DNA of 64,000 nt, taken from positions 19,168,222-19,232,221 of the forward strand of contig OY759222.1 in the NCBI GenBank assembly GCA_963662175.1, written 5' to 3'. Positions 51,036 through 63,000 of the stretch are shown here, in pieces. How positions within the stretch are numbered: position 1 is the first letter of the stretch; each line of letters begins with the position of its first letter. The translations under genes were made by a program, and so were the position numbers. This DNA is from Aradus depressus. Taxonomy: Eukaryota > Arthropoda > Insecta > Hemiptera > Aradidae. The notes under the pieces are model-generated. The model saw only the letters and a program-made list of their open reading frames with translations, searched no databases and was not told where the DNA came from.

Positions 51036-54000
51036 ATATCCATGTATTTTAGATACTGATGATGGAAGTGCTTCCCCAAATGTTTGTAATTGCTATTTTT
51101 TGATGCAAAAATAAATGGGTATATAATCATATATATAAAGCTGAAAATGTCTGTGCGTTGTACCGCTATAACTCACGAACGGCTTGATGGATTTGATTAA
51201 TTTTTTTTTTAATTTGTTCGTCATCGTCTGTGGAAGGTTATAGGCGTATTAGTACCTCAATATCTGGTCCATCCCAGCATCCACCCACGCAATCTTTGTA
51301 ACTCAAAAACCACTGCAATGATTAATGAGGAATCTTTTTGAATAGATAAGTTTTATCTACCGGAAGGTTAAGGTCTATTTTGTTAATCAACCCCTGGTCC
51401 ATCCCAGCATCCACTCACGCAATCTTTGTAACTCGAAAACCATTACAACGATTAATGAGAAATCTTTTTGAATAAATTAGTTTTAGCTCCAAAGCTAGCG
51501 TTACTACAGTTGAAGGACTATAAGCCTTATTCCGTATGAATAATTGAAAATTATAACATCATGAATGTACTGTCGAGGAACTGAATAGCCTTATAGGAGA
51601 TATTGGGAGAAAAGTCAAAGTTCCCCGGGTATTACTGCCAGTATATATATATTTTAGCACCAAAATCCAAAAATACTCATTTGTTGGTGTGAGATCTGCA
51701 TTATCAATTGACGGGGTTAGAATCAAAATGGTCTAAGTGACATTTTTAAAACTTTTAAGAAACTGTGCACTAAGTTATTAACTGATTTGAAAAATCTATA
51801 ATTTAACGAAACCGGAAATTGTTTGTCTTCTGATTTTATGGTGAAAGTTGCTGTTAGCAAACCGTACAATTAAATAAAAATATTAATTTCAAGGTCACTA
51901 TCGATATGTTTAAGTTACTTGTTCATGTCACCAAAATGGTATAAGTGATTTGCCACTAGATCTCAGCACTGGCTAGGATTTCACTTGTACAACTTTTTTC
52001 CTGAATAGAACTATAATTTTTGTACCCGATTATGCAGTTAACGAAAAAATTTCAAAAATGTCACTTGGACCCGTTAATTATGATATAGCATTTCAAAAAA
52101 ATGTTTTCACAAGTTTGATACATTTTTCAGGTTAAAGCATGGGTAGGTAAGCAAGGTTTTACCTACAAATGAACTTTAGACATTTTTAAAAAAATAACCT
52201 TTTTTTTGGAAGTAGGTGTTGGAGCAGTTGCGGAAGTGGGAGTTGTCTCTCTCTTCTCTATCTCGACCAACACCTGTGAGAAGGGTCGACTTGCCATCTG
52301 CTCCATTTCAACAAATAGTCTCTGAAAACATATATATCAACCAAAGGTTAGCTTTTGTCAACATTATTATACACAGTTTTATAAGTAAGGTAAGAATGGT
52401 TAACAACTCAAACGGTTGCTAGAAAAAATGTTTAAGAACGAAACCTAGACAATGGACAGTGCTCAGAGTGAGACCTTGAACAATCCCTGCTGGAAGACAG
52501 GAACAGGTGTGCCAACAAGACATCCGTTGTCTCACCCACAACCTGCCTCGACCCTGTCGAACTATCAAATTCAAATTCATTGAAAGTTGAATAATCAGCA
52601 ATTGTATTTACTTTTTCCATTCCATTCTCTGTTTTTTTTTTTTTTTTTCAGCTAAATTAGTCAACTTATTTCAATAATAATGTTATTTAATTTTTGTAAT
52701 AAATTTATGTTTTGAGTAATCAAAAGAAGTTATAATAAATAAAATATAAATAATAAATGCTTTCCATTATAATGAAGTAAATCAAATATGAAGTAATGAC
52801 TATTTAATTTCTTTGAGTTGTGTATATTTTTTTCCCGCGAGTATATTCTAATAATCTATTATTAACGAGGGCGCCGGTAGCTCAGTGGTATGCGTGCTTG
52901 TCTTCTGAGCTCAAGATCGTGGGTTCGAGAGGTAAAATAAACTTAAGCACGCCGTCCTTCGGATGGGACGTTAAGCGATGGTCCCGAGCCTGTACGATGT
53001 CAAGTACTCGTTAAAGACCCCTGACCCTAGGTAAATAAAAATTTAGGATAAGCAAAATTTAGGACTCCCACAGTAGAGTCGGGCTCATGTCCTCCAGAGT
53101 GACGAAAGAGCGCTCTGGTAATAGGCGATATGACCTCGTAGTAAAGCTCGGGCATGAGTCATAGAACCTAAACCTGTATTATTTACGCGTGGTTTCAGAT
53201 AGTAGCTCTTGTGTGTAATCTTCATTACAAATTTTGATCAGAATTAAATTTTCTACAGAAACGTTTATATACACTAAACTCGTATTCGAGGCAGTACAAA
53301 CGTTATAAAGATTTTTCGGATGCATTTTTACAAAACTTTAAACCTCCGGCTACACAATTTAACGATGTCCGAAATTATTCAAAAAATCTTTAAATATTCA
53401 TTTGATATGATTGAACATGATAGTTAAACAATTCAAAAGTTTATTTTTAAACATACTTAGATTATAACTAAACCTGATGATGGTATAATGCCGAAACCAG
53501 TACATTTTTATGGAATAGACAATATTTCAAAAATAATTTGTTTTATTTATTATAAGTTTCCATAATACGTCCAAGTTTCTCGATCTTAGAGACACACAGT
53601 TATTAACGAGCCGCCTTTACCAAAGATCCATTGAACTTATGTTTCCAGCCTCCTCAAAGTTGAACAAATGTAAACAATTAAAGATAAGTTCATGAAATAA
53701 AATGCAGTGAAATACCCTGTTTCATAGAGTAATCTGGAAAAATCACGCAGTCGCATTTCTAGAAAACTAGAAAAAAAAAAGTTAAAAAGTGGAGTCGGTT
53801 ATCAAACTATAGGCGCTCAGATCCTTATCAAAATTCGGAAAGAACATTTTAATTTCCGATATCATTTTTCCGTTAGGACAGTAGTTCTTCCCTCCTGTGT
53901 GTGCCACAGATTCAGGTTATCTTAGAATTTAATAAATAAATATGCCAATTTAGCAAACTTAAATTTTACTGATGAACTTTGCGCTGACAACGGTAAAAGC

Positions 54001-57000
54001 CGAACCTGAGTGTACCTTCTTCAGGGCCTGCATTGACATATATACATTATTAATGAGTTCTAGCATACATCAACTCATTAATAATGTACTCGTATATGTG
54101 TCAATATAGGCCCTTGAGAAGGCACACTCAGTGCAGAAATCTTGGCAGACATTCTACAAGTTGGTTTTCATCGACCAGAAGCCTCATCTCTCCTCCTTTT
54201 AATAGAAATAATTAACAAAGTCTCCGCCATGCCTCTAGATGTTATAAACTTCTGTTCCAAAACTACAAAAAGTTATGGGAGATCGAGGTTCTGTGTCGTG
54301 TAAGAAAAAAACTCAGTATTAGGCTAATGTTGTGGAAAATGTTTATTTCCTTCTTCAAGGTCTTATAATGACTAGTGGATGTGTTCAGTGAAGATGTTAT
54401 GTGTTTGTGTCTGATAGTGAACTGTGAGTGTAATCAAAGACTCAGTTCACTATCAGACACAAACTCACCCTACCTTCACCCCACAAATCCACTCAGTTCA
54501 TTATGAGACCCTGAAGAAGGTAATAAACAGTTTCCGAAAAGTTGGCCAAATACTGAGTTTTTTTTCTTTAAAACATCAAAACCTCGACTTTCCTCAACAT
54601 CCATCGACTCTAATCAATCTTAGTAATAAAATTTATCTTCGGAACCCTTATGACAGCATTAAAATTAAACATTACAAAATGTGGTAAATAAGGGTTTACT
54701 CCCATATAAATTAAAATAAAAACTAGCACGAAAGAATGATTGTCACTAATACCTGTCTTCTCCTGTATAAATCATATTTTTGTTTTATTTTCCAGAGGAC
54801 GGCAGCCACAAGAAGAAGAAGGAGAAAGCACCTGAAAAACCAAAAACACAGTACAAATTATGAAAGCAAATCTGAATTCAATTTAAAGAACATCTTTTCA
54901 ATTTCTCTTCATCACGCTAATTTTACTATAATTTAAATAATTAATTTAACTATTTAAATAACATATATATTTACTATTACAATAACGCAAAATATTTTTT
55001 AAAAATAAGGAAATCATCATAACTTATTATATGATATAATGTTTATGAATAAAATAAAAATTTCAATTTGACTTTCCTTCTGTCAATATACAACAAACAA
55101 AATATACAGAAATTTAAGTGGCGCGCCGTGATTATGTTGGTGGGCACCGTGGGTAAAAGCTGAGAACATCTGTTTATTTTTCGGTAAAAAAAAAAAACAA
55201 GTAAATATATGTCGTAAATACATTTTTTTTCAGAAGAGAATAAATTGAAAAAACAAAAATTCTGTAATTTCTTGGAATCTTCAAATGATTTGGTTTGATA
55301 CAAGCTATAAGGGGAACTGATACTCGTATCTCATGGCCCTTGTGCGACAACTCAAATATTGAAGTTTATAGGATCATTTTGACAGCATATTAAAATAAAA
55401 CTTTTAATAATCACTTGATATTTAAATTTGACACAAATGTGTGAGGGTTAAAATTAAACGAGAAGCATGTGTAAAATATTCAGATAATTCCACCCAAAAT
55501 ACAGGTGGTAGAAATAGAAGAAAATATAAGTAAATAAGGTTAGGTTTTATGACTCATGCCCGGGCTTTAACTACGAGGTCATATCGCCTACTACCAGAGC
55601 GCTCTTTCGTCACTCTGGTGGACATGAGCCCGACTCTACTGTGGGAGTCCTAAATTTTGCCTACCCTAAATTTTTATTCATCTAGGGTAGGGGTCTTTAA
55701 CGAGTACCTGACATCGTACAGGCTCGGGACCATCGCTTAACGTCCCATCCGAAGGACGGCGTGCTTAAGTTTATTTTACCTCCCAGATAAAATAAACTAA
55801 GGGCCTCGGTCGGGCTACGAACTCACGACCTTGAGCTCAGAAGTCAAGCACGCATACCACTGAGCTACCGGCGCTAAATAAATCAAGTACATAAAAATAT
55901 CCGTTTTTAGCTATTTCTACACTAGAACTTTTCAGAGTGCAATCATTTATCATAAAAATTGGTAATTCCGTTCAAACAATAAAGGACAATTTTTCATATA
56001 TTTTAATCGAAGAAAATGCAATTTGTTAATTTGGCCTCCAAAATTATGGAATTGAAGACAAAAAGGAGAATGTTTACCGAGACTATAGTTTATGACACGA
56101 ACGGACATAAATAGTCTAAGCCCTCTCGGCTTCTAATAAACGTAGACGAAAATTGAGGGCTCAAATTAAAGAAAACACTAATTTATTTCTGACCGAAAAT
56201 GAAAAATTTTGGGAGCATAATAACTAATCTGATCTTCCTTTTTACAAGAACAATTTTTCAACTTTCAGTAAAAGTTCTAATTATGCAATTTGAACAATAT
56301 TTTATACTTTTTACATACTTTTTAAAATTGAATTTTATACATTGTAACTATTTTTCATTTGTAACTCAATTATTGGTATAATTAGAACCTAAGCAAATAA
56401 AATAAAAATTTATAAGTCAATCAGACATAATATATTATATTGGGGTTTTGGAACCTTCCCATACTGTTTTCTCAATATAATAAACTTATTTTTTTTTACT
56501 TTCGAGTTAAGAGTAGGTCACATTTCATTATCTCCTAAATGTATTTGAACAAATATATAAAGTAGTACAAACCAGCCCATGAGAAGACTCAGAGAACATA
56601 TTCCAAGACAGAACCAAGACCATCATTTGAACTGTACACAACAACGTCATTTAAACACTGATCCCAGAGTAGGAATCTAATCCAATAAGAGACAAGACTA
56701 GCAAGGTAATTTGACTGTTATAACCGAACCAATTGAATAAAAAATATAATAATAAACTGTCTTTATTATTTCACTATTACTTAACATTTTACACATCTAT
56801 CATAACTCTAAATTACAAATATATATTAAAATTCAAGAGAGCCTGGTCAAAATAAAAAGAAAAGCCACTATCTCACTTTTAAATATTATGTGATTATTAA
56901 AACAATGGTAACGATGAACATAACGATGAAAAAATAAATTAATAATTACATATTTAACAATTATGAAAACAAAATATAAATATTTGATGGAACTGCAAAG

Positions 57001-60000
57001 GTTCAAATCTGATAATCAGAGAATGACCTAAGATTGTGAGCCGGATACGACCTTGCCATTCCAAACAGACGATATACGCACGAGCTAGTCAAGGTTAAAA
57101 TGGACTTGTTCCACAATAAATACTAGTTCTTTGTGTCCTTGAGACATCCCTCAACATATATTAGTAATCATTCTTAATTTAACATAGATTGAGTAACTTC
57201 TTAATATAACCAATATGGCGGCAATGTTCTTAGTGAATTATATACTAAAACCTACTCTGATCTATCTAAATTCCTATCTAAAACATATTGGGCATAGTAG
57301 CAACTGTCAATATTATAACCTATGGCACAATTTTCATAGGTTCAACTTCATTAAGTATTCAGCGAAGAACAGTTGGTGTTCTAGTAGCCCTATCAAAAAG
57401 TTGGTTGAAAGAATTGAAACTTGTTTGTAATAAATGAGACTCTATAAGCTATGTTATACTGCGAGAGTCGTAAAGTTTGTCTACATAGGTTTATTCACCT
57501 ATGGTGTTTAACGAGTACCTGACATCGCACAGGCTCAGGGCAATCGCTTAACGTCCCATTCGAAGGATGGCCTGAGGATTTGTTGTTACTCCCAGATAAA
57601 ATAACCTAAGGGTCTTGGCCGGGTTGTGAACCCGCGATCTTGAGCTCAGCTATTAGTTTCAAAGATATAAGCGTACAAAGAGTGACACGTTTCCGTTACA
57701 ACCATGTTTCCGATATTACCCCCTAACCAACGCGGGGAAAGAGGTAGATCTACGTAAAAAAAATTGCACAAGGTGGTGCCCGTATTACCAAATAATATAT
57801 ATCCACCTGAGAATCTGCTACAAAAATTGCATAAGGTGGCGCCGAATTTTCAAGTTAAATATATCAAAAAAACTGAGAATCTACTCCTAAAAATCCACAC
57901 AAGATAGCGGCTGAACTCCCCCATAAAATATATCTAAAAACCTCCACCACCGAAGAATCTACTGCTTAAAATCAGCACAAGGTAGAGGCCAAACTTCCCC
58001 ATAAAATATATCCAAAAACCACCACCGGTCTACTACTGAAAATCCCCACAAGGTAGCGGCCGAATTAACAAATAAAATATATCAAAAAATCACCATCGGT
58101 CTACTACTAAAGATCCCCACAAGGTGGCCATTCTGGAGAATCAACTATAAACATTTGCAAACAAAGAATAGTACAAGTCGAACGCCGCATTTTAATTAGG
58201 CGTTTAAAAAAAACTAACAACTATAAAATTAGATAGTTGGGTCTAATCGAAAAATAGAACTATAGGTACCTTAAAGATAATGCCAATCAAACAGCCCATC
58301 TGATTAGCCAAGACAATAGCTCTCTCAGAAACCTTTATGCAACACTAAATAAGCTTACAGACTTTCCACTAACTTGATAAATATCTTAAGTATTAAATAA
58401 TGAAAAACGTCACTTAAGTTCTTTAACATATTATCGAAAAAAAAAAACGCAAGAAATAATCTAGAAAATAGGCGATAGATTTGTCAAAGAGTGAAGGCTC
58501 AAGAGTTTTTTCTACATAAGTATTATAAAATATGAATACGAAGATGTAATTGTAATGTTATAACAAATAAGATAAAGCAACTAACGATGAAAAAGTGATG
58601 AAGAATTGTTGAAGATTGAGTTTTGGATATTGTGAGAAGGATATCTGGATCCAGAGCGGTGTCTGGAAGTCGTACACATAGACATAGAACGTTGTCAAGG
58701 TAACATTGTCCACTATCCCAAACTGATACTCGTTTTTGTTGAATCGGTACCTAAAGTTGGAACAGTTGAGTCCAGTCATGATTGGCTTCTCTGGTTTGTT
58801 CACTGCAACAATATAAATACACATTTTAGAACAAAAATATCTAAAGTTTCAAAAAGAAAGTTGAGTATATTATATAATGAGTTGAGTATATATGGAATTC
58901 AGATTTGTATTGGTAAATTTATTTTCATAAAAAATTATTGCATTAAAATTTAGGGGAAGTGTGCCAAATATCGACCCCTTTTTAAGGAGCCAAGTACAAG
59001 TAGAAACAGCGACAACTACGTACCTTTGTATTTGAATTTGAATAATTATGAATTACAATGCAGACTCAATAAAATGAAAAATCCCATATATTTTCCTTGT
59101 TCTAACCTTCCTTAAATTCCACAAAATATATACGTATATGTATATATATAATGCACCGGTTTATGCTTACGCCATTGTCAGCAGATATGGCGAATCACTG
59201 ACAATGTACTTCCCCAGCACAAACTGTAGTTATTAAATTCCCGATAGAAAAAATATATCGACATTTTATATGTGAAACCAACACTATCAACGACGACTCC
59301 TTTTGATTTTCAGTCAAATCGACCAAAAGGAAGGGGGGATTAGAGGAGAGGCTTAACTCTCTTTACAATGAATGTATCGACATAAAATTTCATATGTGAA
59401 TTCAAAACTCCATAAGGACGACACTAATTAATTTTCTGCGGAATCGGCTGAAGGGAAGGGGAAATCAGAGGGGCCCCAACTGATAAACCTTAATATCTGC
59501 CGACGCAATGAATTTATCGACACAAACTTTAGTATGAGGATTGAGGAGCCCTCATGTAAGTCAACTATTGAATTTTAGCGCAAAAGGTCGACTGGTTTTG
59601 GAGGGGAAGCAAAAAGTTAAATGATTAATTCGTTCTGGGGAAGTACATAGCTGGTGATTCACCAACGACTTTTTTTTATATTTGAAGGTGTAGAATCTAA
59701 ATCTGAAACTCAAAGATATCCCAAACATCAATTTTTTTAAAAATAAATCTATTTATTCACCAAAAATAACAATTTAAAAAAAAAAAATTGACTGTCGACT
59801 GGGAGTAGGAGAAAAGAAGTTGATTTTTTTCTGTTTTCTTAAGTCTTGAACAGTTTATATAAATGTCTTCTGGCATCATTTGAACGATCTCGATTAGATT
59901 TGATGAGATTTAAGCAAATAGTGTATTTACAAAAAATTTGGTGAATTATCTTAAGATGTTGTGTTCCTTTCTTTCAAGGTATGATTAAATCCTAATATAA

Positions 60001-63000
60001 TGAAATACTGTAGGTTGTGAGCACTTTTGAACCAAAATATTTCAGAGTTGAAATCTGTTACTCAGGGCGCTTAGTTAGTATATATTAAACATACCTTGCT
60101 TCATAGTTACGTTCATTTTGGCAGAGACAGAACAAGTGATACTGAAATCAGCATCCACGTCTGGTTTGGGTGGACTGTTTTTGAAGTTGATCTGAGTGTA
60201 ATAGCGGTCGTCCTTTTTCGACAGGTTGAATGTAAACTGGTAATCAATTGTGAGGTCATCTATCGATAAAATAAAATAAGAGAACAATAATCATAGAATA
60301 TATAAGTTAAATTATTTTCTAAGACTAAATAAAAGAAGGGATCTGAAGAATTTTTTTGAAAAATGTTTCTGAAGATGCCATATTGTTTTCCTAAAAAATG
60401 TTCAATTTAATCCAATTGTATAAATTATCTTACTGGGTTCACAGGGAAATGAATAGCATAGAATAAGAGAACACATATTGGGTTTATTTATCTAAGCCTA
60501 CATTATAAATAAAATCAAAATATCAGTATCAAATTAAAAATGAAGTTACAATAAAAATCTTACAAACTAATTTCTATATCTACTTTAATCTCTTTCCTTT
60601 TTAAATATTGTGGCCATTCTTTAATTCAATGTTATTTTGGGCATATAAACATATAAAAAATGAAAGTACCTTTGCGCATCTACTTCACTGTTATTTCCAC
60701 TCCTACATGGTTCATTAGATCTTAACCCTAAAAACACTCTCTAGACTGTCTCTCCTTACTGTTTTTCTCTATTTAAAACATCTGATCTTCTTTTGTTCTA
60801 CATTCATTGATTGTTCATTTTCTGTTTTTGTTTTTTTTAATATGTACCTGAATATATGCTTCCATATCAACAAAGGGGGTTTAGTGTTTAGCATCGATGG
60901 CTAGATATAGTTATTAATTTTATATATTTTCTTTACTTACTTATTGCTATTTATTTATCAATTTTTTATTGGTTTATGTATTCATTTCTTCTTTTGTTAT
61001 AGAGGCATTAATTAATAAAATTTTAAAATTAATGTATAGACTGTACGTAACCTATTGTAGGGCTACAATACTGGATGGGATTGTACACATCAAGGGACCT
61101 AAGCATACAATGCCCTTATCCCTTCCCTCTTACCGTAACTTCTCGTTTTACCTGTCCGAAGATACCAAGACTTTCACAAAAGACATAGCTTCCCAGATTC
61201 CTAGGCAAACCTAAGAATACTTCCGTAATCCGATTTTCCGTAGACTTAGTATATAGTATTGCTTTTAACTCAAGGTTTATTTCGAACAGTATTTACTATC
61301 TATAAATACTGGCCACCTATAATTGGGCCCGAGGCCTCTTGGTGGCCTTAGGTAAAATAAAACCTCTGTATTAGTACTCCACCAGTACAGCCTTGGCTGA
61401 CAGAAAGGCGGCGCGCGGAACAGATAATTGGCTGCAAGATTCACTGTGAGATATCGTAGATTTAAGGTTATACTTCGCTGTTTTATTCATTTATGTTATT
61501 TGTGTATTGTTAAATCATGAATTTAAAAATTAATAAGAGGGCCGGTAGCGTGGTTGCTTACTGAGCTCAAGGTTGCAGGTTCAAAACCCGGCCGAAGCCC
61601 TTACGTTTATTTTATCTGGGAAGTAAAATAAACTCAAGCATGCCGTCCTTCGGATGGGACGTTAAGCTAAAGACTCGTTAAAGATCCCCACCCTAGGTGA
61701 ACAAAGATTTAGGGTACGCAAAATTTAGGACTCCCATAGTAGAGTCGGGCTCATGTCCACCAGTGTGACGACGAAAGAGCTCTCTGGTTGTAGGCGATAA
61801 GATCTTGTAGTTAAAGCCCGGGCATGAGTCATAATAACGTAACTGAAAAGATAATAATGAAGTGCACTATGAAAAACTGATATATTGTGAACCTATGACC
61901 TTAACTTGTCAACTTACTATGTTACAATTTAATATGTTAAATATACGGAAGGGTCAAAATGTTATTATGTTATTCTTTCAGATACATGATATGATAACAG
62001 GTTATATTATATATCATATGTGCGGGCACTGAGATAACCTGACCTCACTCCTTTCCGGCAGCCAAAGCTCTACTGTATTATATATATGTAAATATAAAGA
62101 TGAGATAGGATAAGGTGTCTTACAGAAGCAGGATCCATGGTTGGTGGGGTCGCCGTGGTAGTGGTTCTGAGTGTCACACTTCTCACAATGGTCCCCGATG
62201 ATACCTTTGGTGGTACAGTGACACTTGCCGGAGCCTGGGTCACATTGCGTCCCATGGCTGTTGCACTCACAACCTGAAATCAACAAATGAAAATAATATT
62301 ACCTCTATCTAGCAGCAGTGTTCGGAGGAACATTCCTTAGCTTCTGTAGTAGAACCACAAGTTAGTGGTCCTGAGGAGTGGGGGAAAAGGGAGAATGGTG
62401 GGAGAGAGCTAACTGCAGGTGCTGCTTCACGCTAAATCCTGTATTATAGCATTGCTGATCTTTAACACGCTTTACAGAACTTACATATATGGAGCTTATT
62501 TGTAAATTTCCAATTGGGTGCATTCTAATAGATGTATAAAGTGATCAAAAAATGGCGGAACATTATTATCTAATCAACCTAAATTAAAGTTTTTATAATA
62601 TAAAGTATAGATTCAGATTAGTCTGTGCTCGTTACTATAGATCAGTGCATTCCAACATTTTTTTTTACAGCCCAGTTCGGAGAGGCTAACAACGATTATA
62701 AAACACACTTCTTCAGATAATGGATGTTATGTTTGATACATAAAGACATTTTACAATAATTTAAAATTATAGACAAACCATTAAACTATTCATAATGTAC
62801 AACGTTTGATTCCTTGAGGTTCAGGAGAGAGGATGGTGTCCTGATCACAGATGAAGCGTCGATAGATGAATGCAAGGCTTCAGGCGCATCGAGCAGCCTG
62901 TATGTATTTGTATGAATTTAAAGTAGATAAACAAATATAGTGTTTTAATAAATATTGCTCATTTCACAATAAATTTATAATACATAAACTTCTTGACAAT

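Noticed and set aside
52432..52620. Minus-strand frame EKVNTIADYSTFNEFEFDSS as an extra attractin exon
   Set aside because: The transmembrane exon (54753) and MASRPF exon (52321) already join in phase, and no acceptor/pyrimidine tract precedes this frame. It stays unexplained.
54736..54936. Plus-strand lysine-rich frame (RRRRKHLKN..., or DGSHKKKKEKAPEKPK with its own acceptor-like CAG)
   Set aside because: It is the antisense shadow of the attractin transmembrane exon; the minus-strand reading CFLLLLLVAAVLWKIKQK fits phase and family.
57750..58135. CRISPR-like array
   Set aside because: Whole units repeat with no separate unique spacers, unit length varies, and the window is eukaryotic.
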